Positions 36,505 through 44,827 of a DNA stretch of 64,000 bases are shown piece by piece. Below the pieces are notes generated by a model. That model was not told the origin of the DNA and made no database searches. It saw only the letters and a list, made by a program, of their open reading frames with translations. The DNA is from AP-15 sp963845735 (GTDB lineage: Bacteria; Pseudomonadota; Alphaproteobacteria; ATCC43930; CGMCC-115725). The translations under genes and the position numbers were made by a program. Numbering within the stretch: the stretch's first letter is position 1; each line of letters starts with the position of its first letter. The stretch is from assembly GCA_963845735.1 (NCBI GenBank), contig CAWJTR010000009.1, positions 496,001-560,000 on the forward strand, given 5' to 3'.

Positions 36505-37572
36505 GTGAGCGATGATTTGGAACTGCTGATCGACAGGCGGGGCGCACTTGGTATCCTGACATTGAACCGGCTGGAGACCGCCAATGCGCTCTCGCTCGGG
36601 ATGATCCGCGGCATCGCGTCCGGGCTCGCCGATTTCGCGCGTGACCCGAAGATCGGCGCGGTCCTGATCCGGGCCGAGGGGCGGACCTTTTCGTCGGGTG
36701 GCGATGTGTTGGCGATCCTGAGCTACACCCCGGGTCCCGAACTCGAGCGGTTCCGGCGCGACTATTTCGCTGCTGAATACGCGCTCAACTACCGCATCCA
36801 TACCTATCCTAAACCCTATATCGCGGTCATAGACGGGCTGACGATTGGCGGCGGTTGCGGGTTGTCGCTGCACGGCAGCCATGTCGTCGCCTCCGAGCGC
36901 ACGCTGATCTCTATGCCCGAAACGACAATCGGCCACTTTCCCGATGTCGGCGCTACGTGGTTCCTCAACCGGCTACCCGGTGAAATGGGTGTGTATATCG
37001 GCCTCAGGGGCTTGCGGCTTGGCGCGAGCGATGCTGTAGCGCTCGGACTCGCAACCCATTATGTCGGCTCGGATCATCTGCCCGCACTCTCCACCGCGCT
37101 CGCGGGCCAAACTCAATTGGATGCGGCGGCCGTGGATGCGATTCTGGCCGGCTTCGTCAGCGATCCCGGGGCATCGGCGCTCATGTCGCGACAAGAGCGC
37201 GTGGACAAACTGTTTGGCGGCGCCACGGTGGAAGCGATCGTCGTCGGGCTCGAAACGGCCAAGGAAAGCTGGGCCGAGGCGGCACTCGGCGTGTTGCGCC
37301 ATGCTTCGCCGCGCAGCCTCAAGGTGACGTTAAAGATGCTGCGGGAGGGCCGGGGGCTATCGATCGAAGAGGCGTTGCGGACCGAATACCGGATTTGTGT
37401 AAAAGTCACCGGCAGCCATGATTTCCGCGAGGGGGTGCGCGCCGCGTTGATCGACAAGGACAACCGCCCGCACTGGCAACCGGATCGTCTCGAGGCGCTT
37501 GGTGAGCGTGAGGTGGAGGCCTATTTCGCGCCGCTCGCCCCGGCCGAGCCGGAACTCGATCTCGGTTGGTAA
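36505..37572 (+). CDS. Enoyl-CoA hydratase/isomerase family protein, 3-hydroxyisobutyryl-CoA hydrolase-like
   Basis: A crotonase-fold protein of about 355 residues. Length and motifs match 3-hydroxyisobutyryl-CoA hydrolase of valine breakdown: RTFSSGGDVLAIL, YIAVIDGLTIGGGCGLSLHG, ISMPETTIGHFPDVGATWFL, and the C-terminal DFREGVRAALIDKDNRPHW. GTG 36505 is preferred over in-frame ATG 36490 because AGGGAG lies six bases before it and VSDDLELLIDRRG is the usual N-terminus. It is divergent from the ligase operon and appears metabolically unrelated to it. The reaction is inferred from the family. Confidence 0.85.
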   Translation: MSDDLELLIDRRGALGILTLNRLETANALSLGMIRGIASGLADFARDPKIGAVLIRAEGRTFSSGGDVLAILSYTPGPELERFRRDYFAAEYALNYRIHTYPKPYIAVIDGLTIGGGCGLSLHGSHVVASERTLISMPETTIGHFPDVGATWFLNRLPGEMGVYIGLRGLRLGASDAVALGLATHYVGSDHLPALSTALAGQTQLDAAAVDAILAGFVSDPGASALMSRQERVDKLFGGATVEAIVVGLETAKESWAEAALGVLRHASPRSLKVTLKMLREGRGLSIEEALRTEYRICVKVTGSHDFREGVRAALIDKDNRPHWQPDRLEALGEREVEAYFAPLAPAEPELDLGW

Positions 37573-37626
37573 TCGCCGCCACGGGGTGCCCTCACGCGGA
37601 TTGCGAGTAACGACCCGCGCACCTTC

Positions 37627-38323
37627 CTAACGTGCTGTGTTTCTCATGGCCGTGTTTCTCATGAACACGATGCGATCGGGCTGAAAGGTCAACTCAGGCT
37701 CTCGCCAGGCGTGAACATCGACAGGAGCATCGAAGCCGCGCTCACGGATTTGCTCGACAAGCGCGCGCTGCTCCTCCTCGCCATCTCTCAGGCGAAAGAA
37801 TGTCCGCAAACCAAGGATCACAGCGCCTGCGGTGCGCAGCGAGTTCGAACAGCGCGCTCTCCTGCTCCGCAGTGAGCCCGAAGCTCAACGTCGGGAAGCA
37901 CAGGATTGAGTTGGGAGTAACGTACTCCGACGCTCGTCTTGGATACCAATCCTAAATCATTGTCATGTAACTCGGCAGATCGGGGTCAATTCGTTCAGTT
38001 ACCCGCGCGACTGCCCGCTTCATCATCGCGAAATTGATGTGGCCGGTCTCGACCGCCCAGGTGCGTCGTCGGTTCAATGCCAGGAGCATGCATTCTTGTC
38101 CAATCCCCGCCCCGATTTCAATAAACCGATCGAACGACCCGCAATTCTCAAGGACGAATCTGACGATAGCACGATCATACGGCGCCAGCCCGATACTGGC
38201 TGGGATGAAGCGGTTCCGGTACCATTGATACAACCCGTCGGGCCCATCGCCCTGTGCCGCCAGTTCCTCCTTCAAAAAAATAAGGAGCTCACGATTAAGA
38301 GATGCCTCAATCGCAGAATCCAT
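37627..38323 (-). pseudogene. SAM methyltransferase-like gene, frame-broken
   Basis: The intact N-terminal part (123 residues from ATG 38323) reads GLYQWYRNRFIPASIGLAPY and FIEIGAGIGQECMLLALNRR, then stops at a TAG after SYMTMI. In other frames the protein continues with CFPTLSFGLTAEQESALFEL and LGLRTFFRLRDGEEEQRALV, down to 37627. The layout resembles the GSGAYEFY methyltransferases of this locus (tyrosine-rich entry, EIGxGxG, a late RRFC-like block here RTFF). It starts six bases after the SGNH-like gene, so the two form an operon. At least two frame changes are present. Confidence 0.6.
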
Positions 38324-38329
38324 AGCCGC

Positions 38330-39202
38330 TTAGGGCTCCGCGGGAAGCAGCGCTGTAGCCTCGGTGATGAAGCCAAACAACGCCGTGGCCAGCACCGGCA
38401 CGAACTCGTCCTGATAATGAACGCGATCATCACGCATGGCCCTCGCCACCCCATGCAGCCTGACGATTTCGCTCGGTCTGAAGATCGGCAAGCCGAGACA
38501 GTCGGCTGCGGCCATTTGCAGCTCAACGAAATCGGGCGGCCATGGCAGCGGTCGTCCGTCGGGCATGTATTGGTGCGTATAAGTGACCAGCGCCAGCGGC
38601 CCATTGACGAGATCGCGCAGCGCAGCCAGACCCTCGACGATCTCTGAAAAGTCCCGCTGGTGCGGGACCGCAGCCAGCAAAACCGAGCGGGCGAGCTCCG
38701 CGTCCGGAAACTCGTCGTCCTCAGCAATCGCCTTGACCAGCTTTTCGGCTGCGGCCACCCGCACGGAATGGTTGCCGTTCATCAGCCCGTGAAAATACCA
38801 TTCGTTGCCGATACGATGCAGCTCATCGCTTTTGCGCGCGAGAGAAACCAGGTATCTGCTGTTGATCTCCGCCCGGCATAGCGAATAAAAATCATAACAA
38901 ATCCTGACCGGTGAGTTTACTTCAACCAGCACCAGATCGGGGGCCATTTCGGCTCCTGCCGCGACTTTCTCTTCTGGCCAATCGATCGGAAGCGAGCAAA
39001 GCGGTCGCAACTCTCGCCGGACATCGAGCTCGCCGCGGAAAAATTTCACGGCTTGAATGGCCTCGTCCAGCGTATAGACCGACGGTGAATACGTAAGGCC
39101 AACCTTGCGCCATGTCGCAGTTACGAGCCTTTGCTTTAAAAGGTTGCCAAATGGAGCGTTAAGCAAGCACGCTCCGAGCTCCAACACGTCAGCTGCCCCC
39201 AT
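38330..39202 (-). CDS. Unrecognised protein, possible SGNH/GSCFA-like esterase
   Basis: A 290-residue protein without a confident family. ATG 39202 follows GGAGGA; the frame is open to 39334, but that extension looks non-coding. Near the start, VLELGACLLNAPFG resembles the GSC/GDS nucleophile block of SGNH or GSCFA-type hydrolases. Near the end, LVTYTHQYMPDGRPLPWPPD and MRDDRVHYQDEFVPVLA place an Asp and His where such enzymes keep their catalytic pair. A classic GDSL serine is not seen. In this locus a carbohydrate O-acyl esterase or transferase is plausible but unproven. It is the upstream gene of a two-gene unit with the broken methyltransferase. Confidence 0.45.
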   Translation of the reverse strand: MGAADVLELGACLLNAPFGNLLKQRLVTATWRKVGLTYSPSVYTLDEAIQAVKFFRGELDVRRELRPLCSLPIDWPEEKVAAGAEMAPDLVLVEVNSPVRICYDFYSLCRAEINSRYLVSLARKSDELHRIGNEWYFHGLMNGNHSVRVAAAEKLVKAIAEDDEFPDAELARSVLLAAVPHQRDFSEIVEGLAALRDLVNGPLALVTYTHQYMPDGRPLPWPPDFVELQMAAADCLGLPIFRPSEIVRLHGVARAMRDDRVHYQDEFVPVLATALFGFITEATALLPAEP

Positions 39203-39426
39203 ATTGTCCGATCCTCCGGGCCGCCAGCCATCGGCATATTCCGCCCTTTTATCATCACACAAGGCCCTGTCAATCGGAACCGCTGTCTCTCCCCTGCATA
39301 GCGAAAGGCATGGCCTGGCCCCTTGTTCCGCCATAGTGGACCGGCATAATGACGACTAGTGGATAACACCTGACAAAAGAGTCCAGATTACAGTTTTCTG
39401 ATGGTGTGGTTTGTGCAATTGTGCGG

Positions 39427-39870
39427 CATGCACAAAGGGATAACCATAGAGGTCACGCCGGCGGATAGAGCTTGCTTGCGCAGTCGATCATCCGGGATCG
39501 CAACAGCCCGCAAAAGCACGTCTGACGTGCGCGGATCGTGCTGCTGACCGGCGATGGCGCGGGCACCATGGCGATCATGCGTGCGGTTGGCAAAGGCAAG
39601 ACCGTGGTCTGGCGCTGGCAGGAGCGCTTCATGCACGAGGGGTCGCGGGTCTCACCCGCGACAAGACCCGGCCCGCCCGCATCGCGCCGCTGCGGCCGAA
39701 ACCACCGATCGGGTGGTTGGTTGACTAACCAAGCGCCGCCGCACCAGGCAACCCACTGGACCGCATCGGCGATGGCCGCGGGCACCGGGATCAGCCCGTC
39801 CCCGGCGCGCCCAGTCGAGGCCGCGCGCATCGCCTCGACCGCAGCCGCACAGGTAGACGGTGCCCGCGAT
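39427..39870 (+). pseudogene. IS630-type transposase, N-terminal remnant
   Basis: Across frames it reads GITIEVTPADRACL, then RARIVLLTGDGAGTMAIMRA, VGKGKTVVWRWQERFMHEG, LTRDKTRPARIAPLRPKTTD and APPHQATHWTASAMA. This is the helix-turn-helix half of an IS630 transposase. In-frame stops, including TGA where Trp is expected, show genuine decay. The remainder of the transposase resumes about 1.1 kb downstream. Confidence 0.75.
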
Positions 39871-39945
39871 TTACCGTTGCGCGAGCCGGTCAAAAAGCGC
39901 GATCCTGCCAAAAAACAACTCGCACCTCCTAGGGGAGATAGGAAC

Positions 39946-40707
39946 TTGCGCCCCGACCCGAGCAAGACGATCGAGCAGCGGCTCCGCGACTTCTGCATCG
40001 AATTCAGCGAACGCGACCGGATCTACCCGCTGTTGCAGGACTTGCTGCTGCCCCTGGCAGATCAGTTTGTGGGCCTGCAGGCGCGTCATGCCGATCAGAT
40101 CAGCACCGAGCCGATGAGGTGGCCCAAATATCTCGATGCCACATTCTGGATGTTGAGCGCTTGGTTCACGGCCAACCGCATCGGCCTCGACGAGGCGAAC
40201 CAGCCGCAGACGATCCTCGACATCGGCACCGGCCCCGGCTATTTCCCGTTCTTGTGCCGCCATTACGGGCATGATGTGATCGGCCTCGACATCGAGCAGC
40301 CGTGCTTTGGAGACATTGCCGGGATTCTCGGGGTAAAGCGGCTGATGGTGCGCGTCGAGCCGATGGTGTTGTTGCCCGATTTCGGCCGGCGCTTTTCCCT
40401 CGTGACGGCGATAGCGACGATGTTCGAGCGCCTGCGGCCCGGTCCTTCGGTAGGCAACCGCTACTGGTCGCTGGCGCAATGGCAGTTCTTTCTTTCGGAC
40501 CTGATGTGGAACCAGCTCCGGTACCCCGGCCGTATATGGATCGACCTCGATCGTGAGCGTCGCAACGGCGAAGTGGTATTCAACCCCGAGCTGATCGAAT
40601 TTTGCGCCGCACATGGCTCCCGGGTCGTTGCCGATCGCGGGCTGATCGACTGGCAGCTGGGGCAACCGGTCCTGCCGAGGCAATGGCCGATGGGGAAAGA
40701 GTCGTGA
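39946..40707 (+). CDS. SAM methyltransferase lying inside the IS630-like element
   Basis: A 253-residue class I methyltransferase. Motif I is TILDIGTGPGYFPFLCRHYG, then GLDIEQPCFGDIAGILGVKR, SLVTAIATMFERL, RYWSLAQWQFFLSDLMWNQL and GRIWIDLDRER. TTG 39946 is chosen because GGGGAG lies eight bases upstream and the frame further up belongs to the transposase remnant. A damaged relative is at 44010-44827 (ILDLNMRGGQFAFVCQAFG, EWFLHYLIATHCQAPGRIHF). Both probably modify the same class of surface glycan. Its place between the two halves of the transposase suggests it moved here as cargo or by recombination. Confidence 0.75.
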   Translation: MRPDPSKTIEQRLRDFCIEFSERDRIYPLLQDLLLPLADQFVGLQARHADQISTEPMRWPKYLDATFWMLSAWFTANRIGLDEANQPQTILDIGTGPGYFPFLCRHYGHDVIGLDIEQPCFGDIAGILGVKRLMVRVEPMVLLPDFGRRFSLVTAIATMFERLRPGPSVGNRYWSLAQWQFFLSDLMWNQLRYPGRIWIDLDRERRNGEVVFNPELIEFCAAHGSRVVADRGLIDWQLGQPVLPRQWPMGKES

Positions 40708-40763
40708 TTCGGTGGCTACGCTCCCGTTTTGGCGCATTTCGATGGTGAACCTGAGGAGCCGAT

Positions 40764-40960
40764 TATGCTGTTCGGTGGCTATTTCGAGCAGGATCTTAAG
40801 GTAACACTTGCGAGTGCTGCGTGTCGCTGGACCTGCCGGCAGGACGCGCAGCCGAGATCCGGGACGTGTTCGGCCGTCAGCACCCTGGTTCGCTCGCTAT
40901 GCGTCCCGGCATCAGGAGGAGCCGCCATACGACCAGCCCTGCCCGGATCGGCGCGACCGA
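40764..40960 (+). pseudogene. Gene fragment starting like a zinc-ribbon methyltransferase
   Basis: The stretch IMLFGGYFEQDLKVTLASAA resembles the ISLFGGYFNQVPTLQVPGVV block of the C-terminal methyltransferase domain of the 1393-residue protein. It then passes into frames reading LDLPAGRAAEIRDVFGRQHP and FARYASRHQEEPPYDQP. No full domain follows before the transposase remnant begins near 40968. The fragment is too short to assign with certainty. Confidence 0.35.
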
Positions 40961-40967
40961 AACGATC

Positions 40968-41551
40968 CGCCGGCCCATGCCGTGCTGTTCATCATCGACG
41001 AGAAAAGCCAGATCCAGGCCCTCGACTGCACCCAACCCGTATTGCCGATGAAAAACGGGCGCTGTGCCACGATGACCCACGATTATAAGCGCAACGGCAC
41101 CACCACCCTGTTCGCCGCTCTCGATATCCTCGAAGGCAAGGTCGTCGGGCACTGCGTGCAGCGCCACCGCCATCAGGAATTCATCCGCTTTCTCAATACC
41201 GTCGCGCGCGAGGTCGCGGCCGACACCGCGGTCCATGTGGCGCTCGACAATTTTGCCACCCACAAGCACCCTAAGGTGAACGCTTGGCTCGCCCGCCATC
41301 CGCGCTTCAGCTTCCACTTCACCCCGACCTCGTGTTCCTGGGCCAACGCGGTCGAAGGCTGGTTTGCCAGACTGACCCGGCAACGCCTCAAGCGCGGCGT
41401 TTTCACCTCGATCGCCGAACTGCAGGCCGCGATCAACCGCTTCATCGCCGAAGCCAACGGCAAACCCAAGCCGTTCGTCTGGACCAAATCCCCAGATGCC
41501 ATCCTCGCCGCCGTCACCCGCGGGAGACAAGCGTTAGAAGCCATCCACTAG
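40968..41551 (+). pseudogene. IS630-type transposase, C-terminal part
   Basis: The catalytic DDE half of an IS630 transposase in one open frame: AHAVLFIIDEKSQIQALDCT, GTTTLFAALDILEGKVVGHC, HVALDNFATHKHPKVNAWL and SFHFTPTSCSWANAVEGWFA, then KSPDAILAAVTRGRQALE. The catalytic residues of IIDEKS, LDNFATHK and WANAVEGW are intact. It lacks its N-terminal half, which lies at 39427-39870. The TAG stop overlaps the right end of the element. Confidence 0.8.
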
Positions 41552-41552
41552 C

Positions 41553-43106
41553 ATGCACCCGGTTGGTCCGAGGCTCATACTCCGCACCACGCTTCTGGCG
41601 GTGGTTATGGTATTCATCGCCGGCGAAGCTTTCGCTGGCGGCTGTACACTTCCCGTGGACGTTTCAAATCGAATAGGTCGTGCGCAGACGTTCGTCTACA
41701 ATATTCCTGACCTTGCAGTACTCAAGGGCAAGCGCGACTACATTTGGGACGGTAATACCGGTAAAGGGGCAATCCCGGTGGGGATTTTTTCCGGATTTTA
41801 TGTGACCGGCGACCGCGCCCCATACCAAGGACCAAATGCCGGCCACAAGCTCGCCTGGTATGAGTTGAACCATCCGGATTGGATTGTCTACCGGCCGGAT
41901 CAGACGACGCCGGCCTGGGAGTTCTGCTCAACGCTCGATGCCTCCTGTGACAAACCGGGTGGTGTGCCGCTGGCAATTTGGAAGCCGGACGTACGCGCGC
42001 ATATGGAGAGCGGGGACGTCCAGCTAGGCCTGTCGGCTGGCGTCTACCAAGGGATCAGCGCCGACAACGTGCAGCCCAGCAATGTCTTCGTCAAGGCTGG
42101 CACATGTTCTACAGTGCCGGACAAACTAGGTTGCGCCCACGCTGGCGGCATCTGGACCCAGCGCTATAGTACCGCCTACAGCACCACCGTTCGCCCGATC
42201 GCGGCCGGGGCCAAGCGGATTGCCGTTACCAACACGACTGGCTTTGCCGAGGGTATGAATGTTCAGGTGCATGGGATCCACGGGGCAACCTACAGAGGCA
42301 AGATCGTGGGCATCGCCGGTGACGACTTGTCGCTTTCTCCAGCGATAGCCACCGAGATCGCATCCGATGCATCGGTAGAAGGTTATAGTTGGGTTGACAA
42401 TCAACTCGCCCGGGACTGGGTAACGTGGCTCAGCGAGCTCAAAGATTATGTCAACGAGGCAAATTTGTGCTTGAGCATTAATCTCTCTTATAATGGGTAC
42501 GACCGCGGCAACTGGTCGCGGGTCGCGTCTACCGCAGACATCATCTTTGACGAACAGGGCTTCGGCGCCGATCCAGTGGATTGTTCGCCTGGAGGCGGTC
42601 CTCGCTATCGCTTCTACGATCAAAAGTGGATTACCAAGGCAAGTGACTACATTTACAATGAGAAACCTCTGGTGCTCCTGGGAGCAGGGTGCACCGACAT
42701 CAAGAAATCTAGACCAGAGGTATTATTTAATCTTGCAACCTATCTTTTGATTAAAGGATCTCACACTTATCAAGCCCTATTTTATAGGGCGGGACCGGGA
42801 GGGAAGGGGTTTTTTGACGATAATTCTAATGATTTTTATCTCGTTCATGGCCCGGCGACCGATATCGCGCGGGTAAATCCGTCGGGTGTTTGGTACCGGC
42901 CGTTTGTCAATGCGCTGGCGCTGCTCAACCCGTCGGCGACGAAGAGCGGCAATTTCGATCTGGAAACGAACATCTATCACAACTCAGACGGGCGGGAGTT
43001 TACCGGCTTGATTAAAGTTCACCCACTTACCGGTATGATTTTACTACCCGGCGAGCCTAGAGCCCCCGTCAAGGACTTCGCACCCGCGGATCATCCGTCC
43101 AAGTAA
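41553..43106 (+). CDS. Secreted putative glycoside hydrolase (GHL15-like)
   Basis: A 517-residue exported protein. The signal peptide LILRTTLLAVVMVFIAGEAFA is followed by a mature part with alternating motifs of a TIM-barrel glycosidase: TFVYNIPDLAVLKGKRDYIW, WYELNHPDWIVYR, GISADNVQPSN, DIIFDEQGFGADPVD and LIKGSHTYQALFYRAG. About 90 residues (RPIAAGAKRIAVTNTTGF and beyond) look like an inserted beta domain. The match to putative glycosidase family GHL15 is from memory and tentative. ATG 41553 sits three bases past the IS630-like end and has no clear ribosome site. The 3' half is visibly AT-richer than its neighbours, suggesting separate origin. Confidence 0.6.
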   Translation: MHPVGPRLILRTTLLAVVMVFIAGEAFAGGCTLPVDVSNRIGRAQTFVYNIPDLAVLKGKRDYIWDGNTGKGAIPVGIFSGFYVTGDRAPYQGPNAGHKLAWYELNHPDWIVYRPDQTTPAWEFCSTLDASCDKPGGVPLAIWKPDVRAHMESGDVQLGLSAGVYQGISADNVQPSNVFVKAGTCSTVPDKLGCAHAGGIWTQRYSTAYSTTVRPIAAGAKRIAVTNTTGFAEGMNVQVHGIHGATYRGKIVGIAGDDLSLSPAIATEIASDASVEGYSWVDNQLARDWVTWLSELKDYVNEANLCLSINLSYNGYDRGNWSRVASTADIIFDEQGFGADPVDCSPGGGPRYRFYDQKWITKASDYIYNEKPLVLLGAGCTDIKKSRPEVLFNLATYLLIKGSHTYQALFYRAGPGGKGFFDDNSNDFYLVHGPATDIARVNPSGVWYRPFVNALALLNPSATKSGNFDLETNIYHNSDGREFTGLIKVHPLTGMILLPGEPRAPVKDFAPADHPSK

Positions 43107-43174
43107 GTCGTTGTATCTCTAAGGGAAATACAGCCTGCAGCCTCCGCAAAATCACAACAGAGGCCGGGGTGCGT

Positions 43175-43997
43175 CTAAGTGCCAAGGGTACTCATCGGCT
43201 GGCTTGGGTCGAGCGAATACCCGAAAATCTCGCGGATGAAACCGCCGCAGGGCTGCACTGGATGCCTTCGATTTCTTCTGTCGACAGCACATCATGGTAA
43301 CTGTCGTCGAGAAAAACGCCGTCGCGACGGTATTTCTCCCGCAAGAATTCGCCAGCCGGCAGAAGATGGCGGGCAATCTGGGTCCGCGGTCCTGCATTGC
43401 CGCCGACGTGATGGTGCGGCTGCGATTGCCAATCGTCGATCTGCGGCCGGTAATCGAGGCCGAACAGGCCGAGCGCGTCCGCGACCACCGCCTGCGGCGC
43501 CGTGGCAAGTTCCTCGTATTTGATGATGCGATCGAAACGGTTCGACCTGAACGCGTAAAGGTACCAGTTCTGCAGCGCGGTTAGCACCGCCTCAACGCTC
43601 CGATATTGCCGCAGATGATTAAATCGTCGCGCCTTCTCCAGATAGGACGCGACGTGGCGCACCGGATGCTTAACCAACAGAATGCGCCTGATCGGAGGTG
43701 CGCTTCCTCGCAGAGCGGGAGGATCTTGTTGAACCAATCCGGCATTTTGGAGGCGTCCGCAACGAGCGGCCGATCGAACGCCTCGGCGGTAAGATCGTAT
43801 AAATTCACCAGCGAGGCATGCTGGCGGCGTTCCGATGTCCAGATCGGGCAGCCCTCGCCGCAGATGCTGCACATAGCCTCTTTAGGATCGCTCGTGAGCC
43901 AGTGCAGTTCGCCCCCGCCAGCAATGTCCGGGTGAGACCCCAGCAGCGCGTTGAGGAGGGTGCTGCCCGAGTAGGAGTTTCCGAAAATCGCATACAC
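43175..43997 (-). pseudogene. PAPS sulfotransferase, frame-broken
   Basis: A stand-alone relative of the sulfotransferase domain (residues 418-690) of the 1393-residue protein. It reads YAIFGNSYSGSTLLNALLGS (phosphosulfate loop), GGGELHWLTSDP, DASKMPDWFNKILPLCEE, then in a second frame RRILLVKHPVRHVASYLEKA, DRIIKYEELATAPQAVV and HHHVGGNAGPRTQIA. In a third frame it reads GGFIREIFGYSLDPSQP, to the stop at 43175. Frame changes lie near 43680 and 43262. It starts 12 bases after the broken methyltransferase and is the third gene of a minus-strand operon. Confidence 0.75.
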
Positions 43998-44009
43998 GCC
44001 TCGGCAGCT

Positions 44010-44827
44010 TCAATTCGGCGGGGCGGCCGCATCGGCCGCGCTCTCGGCGTTCACTCGCGAAAGATTTGGTCTCCGGCCGCCTCCTGATCGTATCCGCTCC
44101 AGCAAGGCTTCGTCGAACGAGAGGTGCATGACACCGCTCGCCGCGTCCGAGGTTCCCCCAAATCGGCTGAACGCGGCCGCCGGCGCATCCTTGGGCAATG
44201 TCTCGCCGGTGGTTGGGTTTACGCCGCGGTATCAAGGTAAAATGTATTCTGCCTGGCGCCTGACAATGGGTCGCAATCAGATAATGTAGAAACCATTCCC
44301 AATCAGCTATTTCCCAATATGTCCCCCCGCTTATGTAGTCAAACTGGCCCTGTAATGCGGTAATAAGATCGAATTTTTGGCGAAATGGTGGGATAAACTA
44401 GCGATATCGGATCGGATATTCGAATTCGTTCTATTCCAAGAATTTCACCGATGCGCTTGTAAACAACATGGTTGCTGTCGAGGCCCTGAACTCGATGGCC
44501 GAAAGCTTGGCACACGAACGCAAACTGGCCACCGCGCATGTTAAGATCGAGGATGTTCAAGCGCTCGCCTTTGTGGAGCCCGAGCTGGAAGGCCGCTTCC
44601 ATCCGCTGGAAGATCCAATAGGCGCAGTCGAGTTGTTGACGAAGGCCGGCATATTCGCCCGCTTCCTTGAATTCTTCGACTGCCCGTTTATTGGCCGCGA
44701 TGTCCAGACGCGCGATCAGCACGTCATAAGCGTCTCGCAGATCAGGTTTCGGCGCCAAAAAAGTGTGAATTCGGTCGATTTGCTCTTCGATAGGGAGTTC
44801 CCAATTTGGCGAGGGACGCGCATTCAT
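44010..44827 (-). pseudogene. SAM methyltransferase (relative of 39946 gene), frame-broken
   Basis: ATG 44827 overlaps the stop of the large glycosyltransferase gene (ATGA). The first 160 residues read LNILDLNMRGGQFAFVCQAF and LDSNHVVYKRIGEILGIERI, matching the methyltransferase at 39946. In other frames it continues with FDLITALQGQFDYIS, YWEIADWEWFLHYLIATHCQ and PGRIHFTLIPR, then TGETLPKDAPAAAFSRFGG, and ends at 44010. At least two frame changes are needed. Motif I (LNMRGG) deviates from the usual GxGxG, so activity is doubtful even if repaired. Confidence 0.62.

Larger units (their letters stand above)
39359..41548 (+). mobile_element. IS630-like element carrying about 1 kb of inserted DNA
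   Basis: Both ends begin GTGGAT reading inward and are flanked by TA (39357-39358 and 41549-41550), as expected for IS630/Tc1-type insertion at TA. The N-terminal part of an IS630 transposase lies at 39427-39870 and the C-terminal part at 40968-41551. The intervening DNA carries a methyltransferase gene and a gene fragment. The normal size of such an element is about half of this. The inverted repeats recognised are short (9 matching bases including TA), so the boundaries are tentative. Confidence 0.5.
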
